Assembly (NCBI GenBank): GCA_944322925.1
Contig: CALUQM010000011.1
Span: 1 to 53,937 of the forward strand
From: an uncultured Bacteroidales bacterium
GTDB taxonomy: Bacteria > Bacteroidota > Bacteroidia > Bacteroidales > UBA932
Direction of reading: 5' to 3'
DNA length: 53,937 nt
Positions within the stretch are counted from its first letter, which is position 1. The number at the start of each line of letters is the position of its first letter. The translations under genes and the position numbers were made by a program. The notes under the pieces were generated by a model. That model saw only the letters and a program-made list of their open reading frames with translations, ran no database searches and was not told where the DNA came from. This document shows positions 1-7,446 of this stretch, one piece after another.

Positions 1-5
1 AACGG

Positions 6-49
6 AAGGACCGGATCAGAGATAATTCTGACCCGGTCCTTTTTGTTTT
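6..49 (+). terminator. Rho-independent terminator of the gene upstream of the window
   Basis: Positions 6-20 pair with 27-41 through one mismatch (A15/C32), enclosing a six-base loop (GATAAT). A T-rich run (TTTTGTTTT) follows at once. This is a textbook intrinsic terminator for a plus-strand gene ending just before the window. Its T-tract also contains the -33 TTTG of the lysC promoter. Confidence 0.88.
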
Positions 50-77
50 GGAATACCGGTATAAAATCATAAATTTG
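47..77 (+). promoter_or_regulatory. Bacteroidota-type promoter for the lysC operon
   Basis: TTTG at 47-50, a 19-base spacer, then TAAATTTG at 70-77 match the Bacteroidota primary sigma consensus (-33 TTTG, -7 TAnnTTTG) exactly. Transcription would start near position 84, about 40 bases before lysC. No other match of this quality lies upstream of the six-gene run. Confidence 0.75.
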
Positions 78-124
78 TAGTTTGTTCCGATATTTTTAAC
101 GAACTTGAATAAACGGATGTTATT

Positions 125-1492
125 ATGATTGTAATGAAATTCGGAGGTACTTCGGTAGCTGATTGCCAGGCAATCACCAGAACTATCTCTATTATTCGCG
201 GCAAACTCCCCCAGAAGCCGGTCGTGGTCGTTTCAGCACTGTCGAAAGTGACGGATCTGCTGTACAGGATTGCTGACCAGGCTGCTGTAAGAAACCGGAT
301 GGAAACGTCCGAACTCCTCGACCAGCTCCGTTCCAGACATATAGGTCTCGCTCATGATCTCATGTCGGATTCCCCCTCCTTCTGTCATCAGGCCTGTGCC
401 AAAGTCAATGATATATGTGACAACCTGGGTTCTTTTGTCGGAGCCGTATGTTCGCTGGGAGAACTTTCCGACAGGAGCAAGGCAATAATAATTTCTACGG
501 GAGAATATCTTTCTTCAAACATTATATGCTGCGCGATGAACGCCCGGGGGATAAGGACCGGCTTCATGGACGCGCGCAGGATGATTATAACCGACAGGGA
601 TTTTCTCAAGGGCGAACCGGATTCCGATGCCATAAAGGCGAAAGTCCCAGGCATCGTTTCGGCTGCCTATGAGGGGAATGACGCTGTCATAACCCAGGGT
701 TTCGTTTCTGCTACGGCGGAAGGAGAGCCTACGGTTCTCGGCCGCGGCGGATCGGATTACTCGGCTTCGCTTATAGGAATGGCAATAGATGCTTCCGCCA
801 TAGAGATCTGGACGGATGTCGACGGTGTCAGAACCGCTGATCCGAGAAAGGTGGAAAATACAAAATGTATCGAAAGGATATCATTCGAGGAAGCGGCGGA
901 AATGGCGCATTTCGGAGCGAAGGTCCTTCATCCTCTTACAATAGAACCGGCTGTCAACAAAAATATTCCGATATATGTCCTCAATTCGATGAACCCGGAG
1001 GGGAAGGGAACCGTTATCCTGCAGAGCAACATGATAGATGACGGTGTGAAGTCGGTCTCGTTCAAGGAGAATATACTGGTTATCAATATCTTCTCTACGA
1101 AGATGATAAATACTTCCGGCTTCCTCAAAAAGGTATTCGAAATTTTCAGCGTGAACAAGGTTTCAGTCGACCTTATCAGTACGTCGGAAGCGAACATATC
1201 CGTGACGGTGGATTCTTCTCAGAAAATCGACAGGGTAGTGGAAGAACTGTCTGGATTCGCGGATGTATATGTCGACAGGAACAAGTCCCAGATTTCTGTC
1301 ATAGGCAAAAATATCACCAACCTCAAAGGTCTGTTGCAGAAGACGTTTGCCCCTCTGTCAGACTGTAAGATATACATGATTTCCCAGGGTGCCTCGTATG
1401 TCAACCTGAGCTTTGTGGTGGACAGGGACAATATGACGGATGCCGTAAGACAGATACATAAATATTTATTCGAAAATGAAAGTTGTAATTAG
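125..1492 (+). CDS. lysC: Aspartate kinase
   Basis: Phosphorylates aspartate to beta-aspartyl phosphate, the first step of the aspartate pathway to lysine/diaminopimelate, threonine and methionine; cytosolic. The 455-residue protein opens with the amino-acid kinase signature KFGGTSV (residues 5-11), has RGGSDYSA and the aspartate-binding region near EIWTDVDGV, and ends in about 150 residues with two ACT-type regulatory repeats (from about VLVINIFSTKM), so feedback inhibition by an end product is likely. No homoserine dehydrogenase domain is fused, so it is monofunctional. It is first in a run with dapB and dapA, which points to diaminopimelate supply. The ATG at 125 puts the kinase motif at its usual place. 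The gene overlaps dapB by 17 bases. Confidence 0.96.
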   Translation: MIVMKFGGTSVADCQAITRTISIIRGKLPQKPVVVVSALSKVTDLLYRIADQAAVRNRMETSELLDQLRSRHIGLAHDLMSDSPSFCHQACAKVNDICDNLGSFVGAVCSLGELSDRSKAIIISTGEYLSSNIICCAMNARGIRTGFMDARRMIITDRDFLKGEPDSDAIKAKVPGIVSAAYEGNDAVITQGFVSATAEGEPTVLGRGGSDYSASLIGMAIDASAIEIWTDVDGVRTADPRKVENTKCIERISFEEAAEMAHFGAKVLHPLTIEPAVNKNIPIYVLNSMNPEGKGTVILQSNMIDDGVKSVSFKENILVINIFSTKMINTSGFLKKVFEIFSVNKVSVDLISTSEANISVTVDSSQKIDRVVEELSGFADVYVDRNKSQISVIGKNITNLKGLLQKTFAPLSDCKIYMISQGASYVNLSFVVDRDNMTDAVRQIHKYLFENESCN

Positions 1493-2144
1493 CGGATACG
1501 GGAAAATGGGAAGGATGGTGGAGAAAGTCCTTCTCGAAAAAAATATAGAATGCGCAGGGAAAAGCGAGGATATTGCAAATTTCGACAAGGACCTCGCCCG
1601 TGAATGCGTCTGCATAGATTTTACCGTGCCTGAGGCTTTCAGAGCCAACTACAGGTTCCTTGCAGAGAATTTCAGGGCAGTGGTTGTCGGAACTACAGGA
1701 TGGAATGACATAAAGGATGAAGTAGTGTCGTATTTTGAAAAATGCGGGACTCCGATGATCTATGCCTCGAACTTTTCGATAGGTGTCAACGTCTTTTTTG
1801 CCGTGACCGATTTCATATCGTCATTGCTCGGAAAAACGGGGGGATACAGCCCGTACATCGTAGAAAAGCATCATTGCCACAAGCTGGATGCTCCGAGCGG
1901 TACGGCAAAAAGCCTTGCAGCCATTATAGACAGGAACATGGATCTGAATGTCGATATCCAGGCTGTACGCTGCGGTGAAATCCCGGGGATACATACCATA
2001 GGCTTCGAAGGCGTGAACGACAGGATCACCATGACACATGAGGCGTTTTCACGGGAAGGGTTCGCAAGAGGCGCCGTAGAGGCGGCAATAAAGACGGAGA
2101 CGGTTTCGGGAGTTCATGAATTCAAGGAAATCGTATTCAAATGA
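1476..2144 (+). CDS. dapB: 4-hydroxy-tetrahydrodipicolinate reductase
   Basis: Reduces (hydroxy)tetrahydrodipicolinate with NAD(P)H in the diaminopimelate/lysine pathway. The 222-residue protein is on the short side (enterobacterial forms are about 270). It starts with a Rossmann nucleotide-binding motif, GYGKMGRM, and carries the family signature EKHHCHKLDAPSGTAKS with the catalytic His and Lys region intact, followed by the C-terminal GFEGVNDRITMTHEAFSR stretch. It overlaps the lysC 3' end by 17 bases and lies 36 bases before the dapA start, so cotranscription is likely. Confidence 0.95.
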   Translation: MKVVISGYGKMGRMVEKVLLEKNIECAGKSEDIANFDKDLARECVCIDFTVPEAFRANYRFLAENFRAVVVGTTGWNDIKDEVVSYFEKCGTPMIYASNFSIGVNVFFAVTDFISSLLGKTGGYSPYIVEKHHCHKLDAPSGTAKSLAAIIDRNMDLNVDIQAVRCGEIPGIHTIGFEGVNDRITMTHEAFSREGFARGAVEAAIKTETVSGVHEFKEIVFK

Positions 2145-2180
2145 TAATTGTCCGACATCCATTCATACAGGAGGTATATT

Positions 2181-3068
2181 ATGCTGACGAAAAAATTATA
2201 CGGTTGCGGAACGGCTCTTGTGACTCCATTCAGGGACGGCAAAGTCGATTATGATGCCTATGCCGCGCTGGTCGACAGGCAGATAAGGGCCGGTATCCAT
2301 TTCCTGGTACCTCTCGGAACGACGGGAGAGACGCCTTGCCTCGATGCGTCCGAACGTTCCGGAATACTTGAACTTACGATGGAGCACAGGGGAGACAGGC
2401 CAGTAGTGGTAGGCTGCGGTACGAATTCCCTGACTCAGACTGTCAGCGGAATCAGACAGCTGGAGCAGTATTCTCCCGATGCCTTTCTTGTAGTAGTCCC
2501 GTATTACAACAAGCCTACTCAGACAGGAATGTATGAATATTTCAAGGCGGTGGCCGAGTCTACGGACAAGGGAATCGTATTATACAATGTTCCCGGCCGG
2601 ACAGGGACGAATCTCAAGGCAGAGACAACTCTGAGACTGGCGGAAATCCCGAATATCATTGCTGTCAAGGAAGCATCCGGCAATTATTCGCAGATATCCG
2701 AAATTGTCAGGAATGCTCCTGAAGACTTCTCTGTCCTCAGCGGAAATGATGACGAGACCTTGTCCCTTATGGCTACCGGGGCTGACGGCATTATCAGTGT
2801 CGCGTCGAACGTGGTTCCTGAAGATATGGCGAGGCTTGCCGAAGCTCTGCTTTCCGATGATATCAGAGAGGCAAGAAAACTGCATCACAGGCTTGCTCCT
2901 CTTTTCAGAAATCTTTTTCTGGAAAGCAATCCTATTCCGGTCAAGGCGGCCATGTCGCTGATGGGCCTGATGGAAAATTCCCTGAGACTTCCTCTGGTTC
3001 CGGCATCGGCGGATACCTGTGCGGCATTGGAAGATACTTTGAAAGGACTCGGATATTTGAACGTTTAA
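2181..3068 (+). CDS. dapA: 4-hydroxy-tetrahydrodipicolinate synthase
   Basis: Condenses pyruvate with aspartate semialdehyde, the committed step toward diaminopimelate and lysine. With the ATG at 2181 the protein has 295 residues, the family norm. A TTG at 2148 would add 11 unlike residues and is not preferred; AGGAGG at 2169-2174 lies just ahead of the ATG. The (beta/alpha)8 aldolase-class motifs are present: GTTGETPCL (46-54), Tyr135 in YNVPGRTG, and the Schiff-base Lys163 in AVKEASGN. It is third in the lysC-dapB-dapA run. Confidence 0.96.
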   Translation: MLTKKLYGCGTALVTPFRDGKVDYDAYAALVDRQIRAGIHFLVPLGTTGETPCLDASERSGILELTMEHRGDRPVVVGCGTNSLTQTVSGIRQLEQYSPDAFLVVVPYYNKPTQTGMYEYFKAVAESTDKGIVLYNVPGRTGTNLKAETTLRLAEIPNIIAVKEASGNYSQISEIVRNAPEDFSVLSGNDDETLSLMATGADGIISVASNVVPEDMARLAEALLSDDIREARKLHHRLAPLFRNLFLESNPIPVKAAMSLMGLMENSLRLPLVPASADTCAALEDTLKGLGYLNV

Positions 3069-3086
3069 CATGAACATAATATTTTT

Positions 3087-3845
3087 ATGAAAGCAGTTAA
3101 TATTTTTGTGATTCTTACAGTTGCGGCAGTGTCCGTATCTTGTCTGAACAGTGTAGGGTTCGAAAGCAAGTTTCAGGCAAACGTTACTCTGGATGAATTT
3201 ACGGATACTTCGGAAGGAGATATTTTCGAAGGGGGGAAAGTCTGCCTCGACCGTTCTTTCCTGAGCCAGTCGATATTGTTGTGCAACAAGGCAAGTGAAG
3301 ACAATACATACGATTTCGGAGGCTTTGCCCTTTCCAAGGCTACGTCCAAGGACGAACTCGAAGTTCAGGATGAGAGATATGCTGTAAACTGCGAGTCTGC
3401 AGCCTCAGGTACTGTTTTCGCGGTTTTCCATAATAATCCGGATGTCGAACTCGGACAGCACATTATCTTCTATGACTATCAGTATCAGATGAGCACCTGT
3501 TTGCCGGTGTCATGCATGGTCAATAATACCAAGACCGTAGCGGAAAGCATCAAAAAGTACAATGAGACTCACGACACGCCACTTGAAGTAAAACTGACAG
3601 CTACCGGATATACGGCAAGCGGCACGGAGACAGGTTCTGCCGACATCCTTCTTGCCGGACCAGGCAAGACTGAGGAAGCCAGGGACTCGATAGTAAGTTC
3701 GTGGACGGTCTTTGAACTGAAAAAACTCGGAGACATAGATTATATAAAATTCGATATCGAGTTTTCTGACCAGGTATCCATTCCTGAACTTTTCTGTATG
3801 GACAATTTTGTGGCTGATGTCTACATCAAGTCTGACGATGAATAA
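3087..3845 (+). CDS. Putative lipoprotein resembling DUF4465
   Basis: A 252-residue exported protein of unknown function. The N-terminus is a lipoprotein signal: a hydrophobic stretch to about residue 18, then VSVSC with the Cys as acylation site. The rest fits the DUF4465 family of Bacteroidota secreted proteins, a beta-rich domain ending with an aromatic/Asp segment (PELFCMDNFVADVYI). It starts 18 bases after dapA and 11 bases before the next gene, so it seems transcribed with the lysine genes, although no functional link to them is evident. Family assignment is from overall pattern and moderately sure; lipoprotein status is surer. Confidence 0.62.
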   Translation: MKAVNIFVILTVAAVSVSCLNSVGFESKFQANVTLDEFTDTSEGDIFEGGKVCLDRSFLSQSILLCNKASEDNTYDFGGFALSKATSKDELEVQDERYAVNCESAASGTVFAVFHNNPDVELGQHIIFYDYQYQMSTCLPVSCMVNNTKTVAESIKKYNETHDTPLEVKLTATGYTASGTETGSADILLAGPGKTEEARDSIVSSWTVFELKKLGDIDYIKFDIEFSDQVSIPELFCMDNFVADVYIKSDDE

Positions 3846-3856
3846 CGGATTCGGTT

Positions 3857-4462
3857 ATGGAAATTTCAGAATTCAACAGAATTTTCGACAGGGTAGTGGC
3901 TGATTATCACAAGACGGACGATGTCAACGCCGTTTGTCACAACCCGTTCCAGCCAGGTACATTGGATTTTCTTCTGTACGGGAAATGCTGGATCGATGCC
4001 GTGCAGTGGCATCTTGAAGATATTATAAGAGATCCCGGAATTGATCCGGCGGAGGCTCTTTCCATTAAAAGGTGGATCGACAGGTCGAATCAGGAGCGTA
4101 CCGACATGGTCGAGTATATAGATTCGTATTTTCTCGACAAATTCAAGGATGTCGTTCCGGCTGCGGATGCCCGTATCAATACTGAAACGCCGGCATGGGC
4201 TATCGACCGCCTGTCCATTCTTGCCTTGAAGATTTATCACATGCAGGTGGAGGCCTCGAGAACGGATGCTTCCGAAGAGCACCGGAAGAAATGCGCGGGA
4301 AAGCTGGAAGTGCTCCTTCAACAAAGATCGGATCTGACGTCGGCTATCGGAGAACTGCTCGATGAAATCGCTTCGGGCTCCAGGTACATGAAGGTTTACA
4401 AACAGATGAAGATGTACAATGATCCGAGTCTGAATCCTGTTCTGTACGCTGACAAAAAATAG
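3857..4462 (+). CDS. DUF4254 family protein
   Basis: A 201-residue, mostly helical cytosolic protein with no signal peptide. The stretches FQPGTLDFLLYGKCWIDAVQ, WHLEDIIRDP and RSNQERTDMVEYID match DUF4254, a family of unknown biochemical role. In Bacteroidota it is commonly encoded directly before a GT9 (heptosyltransferase-like) gene, and here that gene begins 12 bases downstream. This suggests a shared role in surface-glycan or lipopolysaccharide assembly, but that is inferred from context only. Confidence 0.8.
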   Translation: MEISEFNRIFDRVVADYHKTDDVNAVCHNPFQPGTLDFLLYGKCWIDAVQWHLEDIIRDPGIDPAEALSIKRWIDRSNQERTDMVEYIDSYFLDKFKDVVPAADARINTETPAWAIDRLSILALKIYHMQVEASRTDASEEHRKKCAGKLEVLLQQRSDLTSAIGELLDEIASGSRYMKVYKQMKMYNDPSLNPVLYADKK

Positions 4463-4474
4463 TTCTTTCGGAGG

Positions 4475-5518
4475 ATGAAACCTGTAGGAAGCAGAAAGGA
4501 CCATATCCTGATAGTCCGTTTTTCGGCCATGGGGGATGTGGTCATGAGTATTCATGCCGTATCGCAGCTGCGAAACACGTATCCGGAGCTGAAAATAACC
4601 GTAGCCACGAAACCGAAATTCGCAGGATTCTATGAAAAGATCCCTGATGTGGAAGTCCTCACGCTCGATCGGGAAGGGTCTTTCAAATCGCTGCTGCGTC
4701 TTGTCAGGGCAGCCGGTGATTCGGGGGTCAATTCGGTTGCTGATATCCATAACTCATTAAGAGGCAAGATAATAAGGTTTTGTCTCGCCTTTCGTGGTGC
4801 AAGGACGGCCGCATTCAGGAAAAACAGGAAGGAAAGAGCTTCCATAAAAGGAAAGGGGCAGTCTATTCAGCCTCTGCGGCATAACGTGTTGCGGTTCTGC
4901 GATGTTTTCGGCAGGCTCGGCTACCCTGTGCCGGAGCCTGTCCCTGTAAGATACAGGATGCCTGTTCCTGAAGTTTTCGGCATCAGGACCGGACGATGGG
5001 CGGGATATGCTCCATTTGCAAGCAAGGCAATGAAAATTTATCCGGACGCTTTGAGCAGAAAACTGGTGGAGGCCTTGTCCGGCTCGTTCGACAGGGTGTT
5101 CATATTTACAGGCCCTGGGCGGGAACAGGAATTCGCGCGTGAAATGGAAGCCGGTTTCCATAATGTGACAGGGGTCTTCGGCAAGACGGATATTTTCGGA
5201 GAGCTTGCACTCATGTCCGCTCTTGATGTGATAGTGACCATGGATTCTTCCTCCATGCATCTGGCTTCGCTCGCCGGCACTCCTTTAGTGTCCGTATGGG
5301 GGGCGACTCATCCTTCCGCAGGTTTTATGGGGTATGGATATGATATCGGAAAGAATTGTATCCAGCTGGATATGGCCTGCAGGCCGTGTTCGATTTACGG
5401 TGAGGGAAAATGCCGGTTCGGAGATTACCGGTGTCTTTCAGGAATTTCCCCGGAGATGATCATGCAAAAAGTCCTGCAGGTATCTTCATCTTCAGAATGG
5501 AATTCCGTTCGTCGATAG
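4475..5518 (+). CDS. GT9 glycosyltransferase (lipopolysaccharide heptosyltransferase-like)
   Basis: Probably transfers a nucleotide-activated sugar onto the lipopolysaccharide core or another surface glycan at the inner face of the cytoplasmic membrane. The 347-residue protein has the GT9 start ILIVRFSAMGDVVMS (two-domain GT-B fold) and the donor-site motif MDSSSMHLASLAGTPLVSVWGATHP, with a Cys-rich end (ACRPCSIYGEGKCRFGDYRC) seen in Bacteroidota members. The true donor is not shown by the sequence. GGAGG sits immediately before the ATG. Its last 59 bases overlap the 3' end of rimM on the opposite strand. Confidence 0.87.
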   Translation: MKPVGSRKDHILIVRFSAMGDVVMSIHAVSQLRNTYPELKITVATKPKFAGFYEKIPDVEVLTLDREGSFKSLLRLVRAAGDSGVNSVADIHNSLRGKIIRFCLAFRGARTAAFRKNRKERASIKGKGQSIQPLRHNVLRFCDVFGRLGYPVPEPVPVRYRMPVPEVFGIRTGRWAGYAPFASKAMKIYPDALSRKLVEALSGSFDRVFIFTGPGREQEFAREMEAGFHNVTGVFGKTDIFGELALMSALDVIVTMDSSSMHLASLAGTPLVSVWGATHPSAGFMGYGYDIGKNCIQLDMACRPCSIYGEGKCRFGDYRCLSGISPEMIMQKVLQVSSSSEWNSVRR

Positions 5519-5975
5519 ATTCTATCAGGTTTTCGTGAAGGGGAACGAGGACTTCTCCCTTGTCTGCAGCTATCTCGAGACACGGATTTTCAGGAATGTC
5601 GAGAAAACCGCTTATTTTTCCCATGACGGTGTCGTTTTCATCCGTAAGGGTCCAGCCTGTCAGGAATGAAAAGTCTTCATCGTCTGCGATGTCCACACTG
5701 TCGCTGTCGGCGAATATGTCTGCTCCCGAGATTTCGTCCGCATCTTCCAGAGATCCGATTCCTGTCATTCTTACGAGAGCCTTGTTGTTTCCCTTGCCGG
5801 TTACGGATTCAAAATAAAAGGGAACCGGAAGCCCATCGAAATAGATGAAAACCGGTTCCCTGATGTCTATGTCTTCAAGCGCAATGCCGTACAAACTTAT
5901 TACAAGTTCCCCTTCAGTACCGTTTGATTTCAGTACCTTGGCTATTTTCAGCATCTTATGCGCCGAAGGTAGCAT
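5460..5975 (-). CDS. rimM: Ribosome maturation factor RimM
   Basis: Assists maturation of the 30S head, binding bS16 and uS19. The 171-residue protein has the N-terminal RimM barrel (motif KSNGTEGELV, then the linker GSLEDADEISGADIFA) and the C-terminal PRC-barrel (LTGWTLTDENDTVMGKISG to ILKMKIPAGLFA). The start at 5975 gives a TAATG junction with the rpsP stop, which suggests translational coupling; an alternative ATG at 5954 would begin at MLKIAKV and is nearly as plausible. The rpsP-rimM order is conserved, though trmD and rplS do not follow here. Its 3' end lies inside the convergent GT9 gene. Confidence 0.92.
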   Translation of the reverse strand: MLPSAHKMLKIAKVLKSNGTEGELVISLYGIALEDIDIREPVFIYFDGLPVPFYFESVTGKGNNKALVRMTGIGSLEDADEISGADIFADSDSVDIADDEDFSFLTGWTLTDENDTVMGKISGFLDIPENPCLEIAADKGEVLVPLHENLIESIDERNSILKMKIPAGLFA

Positions 5976-6547
5976 TACGCCTCGGCTGGTGCGGCAGTGT
6001 CTTCAGAAGCGCTTTCTGCTTCTGCTGCTTCCTGTGCAGCCTTTTCTGCTGCAGCTGCTTCGGCAGCGGCTCTTGCAGCCTCTTCTGCTTCAGCTTTCTT
6101 CTTTGCCAGAGCTTCTGCCCTTGCCTGGTTTACCTTTGCTTCGGCAGCTTCGGCAGCCTTTACGGCTTCTGCTTCAGCTTTGGAAATGCCTTCTTTCTTG
6201 GCAAGGATCTTGGCGTCGTGCTGAGTTTTCCATGCTTCGAATTTCTGATCAGCCTGCTCCTGTGTGAGGGCTCCTTTGGCTACTCCGCCCTGAAGATGCT
6301 TTCTGAGAAGCACGCCTTCGTAAGAGAGGATGCGGCGTACGACCAGTGTAGGCTGTGCACCTACATTGAGCCATGCGAGTGCCCTTTCTGAGTTGAGGTT
6401 GATGGTAGCAGGATTCGTGTTAGGGTTGTATGTCCCTATCTGCTCGATGAAACGACCGTCACGCGGTGAACGTGAGTCTGCCACGACAATGTGGAAGAAT
6501 GCGAAATTCTTCTTTCCGTGGCGCTGGAGACGCATTTTAACAGCCAT
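5975..6547 (-). CDS. rpsP: 30S ribosomal protein bS16 with long C-terminal extension
   Basis: Structural component of the 30S subunit, next to 16S rRNA. The ATG at 6547 gives [13 protein letters not shown], the invariant bS16 start; an upstream in-frame ATG at 6637 would lie before the promoter and is rejected. The conserved domain fills about residues 1-85 ([31 protein letters not shown]). About 100 residues rich in Ala, Glu and Lys follow, in heptad-like AAEAKK patterns that predict a charged helix. Such tails occur in other Bacteroidota bS16 proteins. A consensus promoter lies 63 bases upstream. Confidence 0.96.
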   Translation of the reverse strand: MAVKMRLQRHGKKNFAFFHIVVADSRSPRDGRFIEQIGTYNPNTNPATINLNSERALAWLNVGAQPTLVVRRILSYEGVLLRKHLQGGVAKGALTQEQADQKFEAWKTQHDAKILAKKEGISKAEAEAVKAAEAAEAKVNQARAEALAKKKAEAEEAARAAAEAAAAEKAAQEAAEAESASEDTAAPAEA

Positions 6548-6609
6548 TGTAAATCTGTTTGATAAATTAATAATAAAACCTGTGCTTTCCTGCACGAGGA
6601 AAAGCGTGC

Positions 6610-6639
6610 AAATGTACGAAAAAAATCCGGACATCAAAT
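6610..6639 (-). promoter_or_regulatory. Bacteroidota-type promoter for rpsP-rimM
   Basis: Read on the minus strand, TTTG (6639-6636), an 18-base spacer and TACATTTG (6617-6610) fit the -33/-7 consensus. The predicted start near 6603 leaves a leader of about 56 bases before the rpsP ATG at 6547. Confidence 0.7.
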
Positions 6640-6748
6640 ATGCAATCCCGACTTTTCCGGTTATTTTTCACTCAAAGACCTTCAGGAAGGTGCCGGGTGG
6701 CGAAAAATTTGCTATATTCATGACCGGTTATCTTAAAAACTGGAGACG

Positions 6749-7204
6749 ATGAGAAAGATGATGTTTTTACTGGCGTTTGTCTGCGCCGCAGTTCCCGCTG
6801 TTCATGCTGCCTGCGCCGATGATGATCCTGACCGCATTGTCGGTATTTATTCCGCGAAATACGAGGGCGAGGAAAGCAAGGTTTCCATTTTCAGGAATTC
6901 TGACGGTTCCTATTCCGCTCAGGTCATCTGGGTAATGAATAAATATGACGGGGACGGCAATGTCAAGACCGACGACAAGAATCCCGACAAATCAAAAAGA
7001 AATACCCCTTGCGACGAAATAGTGCTGATAGAGAATATGAAATATGACAGTAAAACCGATTCCTGGGGAAAGGCTAAGATTTATGATCCCGTAAGGGGGC
7101 TCAAGGCAAATGTCAACTGTTCATTCGATACTCCTTCGAGGCTCAAGGTGCGCGGTTCGGTCATGGGAATCGGCGTTTCCGTTTACTGGGACAAGCTCGA
7201 ATAA
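6749..7204 (+). CDS. DUF2147 domain secreted protein
   Basis: A 151-residue exported protein. Residues 1 to about 21 form a signal peptide (MRKMMFLLAFVCAAVPAVHA). The remainder matches DUF2147, a small beta-barrel-like domain: IVGIYSAKYEGEESKVSIFRN, QVIWV, a KYDSKTDSWGKAKIYDPVRG segment and a closing VRGSVMGIGVSVYW strand. Its role is unknown; relatives are often periplasmic and some have been linked to growth on fatty acids or to stress. It is a single-gene unit between the divergent rpsP operon and a tRNA gene. Confidence 0.82.
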   Translation: MRKMMFLLAFVCAAVPAVHAACADDDPDRIVGIYSAKYEGEESKVSIFRNSDGSYSAQVIWVMNKYDGDGNVKTDDKNPDKSKRNTPCDEIVLIENMKYDSKTDSWGKAKIYDPVRGLKANVNCSFDTPSRLKVRGSVMGIGVSVYWDKLE

Positions 7205-7236
7205 ATTTCCGGAGTGAAAAATGCGGAATTTCTTTA
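7203..7236 (+). terminator. Possible weak terminator after the DUF2147 gene
   Basis: AAATTTCCG at about 7204-7211 pairs with CGGAATTT (7224-7231) with one bulged T and a 12-base loop, followed by CTTTAAAAAA. The stem is short and AT-rich and the T-tract weak, so it is only a candidate. Confidence 0.4.
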
Positions 7237-7243
7237 AAAAATA

Positions 7244-7273
7244 TTTGTTTGTAAGAAAAAATGCATATCTTTG
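7244..7273 (+). promoter_or_regulatory. Promoter of tRNA-Leu
   Basis: TTTG at 7244-7247, an 18-base spacer and TATCTTTG at 7266-7273 match the Bacteroidota -33/-7 consensus. Initiation near 7280 is 8 bases before the mature tRNA 5' end. Confidence 0.75.
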
Positions 7274-7287
7274 CAATCCCAATTCAA

Positions 7288-7373
7288 GCGGATGTGGTGA
7301 AATGGTAGACACGCCACTTTGAGGGGGTGGTGGGCGTTAGCCTGTGCGAGTTCGAGTCTCGCCATCCGCACCA
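7288..7373 (+). tRNA. tRNA-Leu (anticodon GAG)
   Basis: An 86-base class II tRNA with a long variable arm. The acceptor arms GCGGATG and CATCCGC pair fully and the CCA end is encoded. The anticodon arm spans 7314-7330 with U33 at 7320 and anticodon GAG at 7321-7323, reading CUC and CUU leucine codons. The T-arm contains GTTCGAG. The variable arm between TGGGCG and the T-arm is the long one expected for Leu. Confidence 0.95.
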
Positions 7374-7374
7374 A

Positions 7375-7421
7375 AACGAAGAGAGGGTGACCAAGGAATT
7401 TCCGGTCACCCTCTCTTCGTT
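7375..7421. terminator. Perfect 18-bp hairpin between tRNA-Leu and a convergent gene
   Basis: Positions 7375-7392 are the exact reverse complement of 7404-7421, with an 11-base loop. The hairpin begins two bases after the tRNA CCA end and lies 25 bases from the end of the convergent lipoprotein gene. It has no strong plus-strand T-run (TATATG follows); on the minus strand TTTTGG follows. It probably ends transcription from both sides. Confidence 0.75.
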
Positions 7422-7446
7422 ATATGTGGCGGTTCCGATGGTATTT

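Noticed and set aside
84-124. Lysine riboswitch upstream of lysC
   Set aside because: The leader between the predicted start (about 84) and the ATG (125) is only about 40 bases, too short for a lysine riboswitch.
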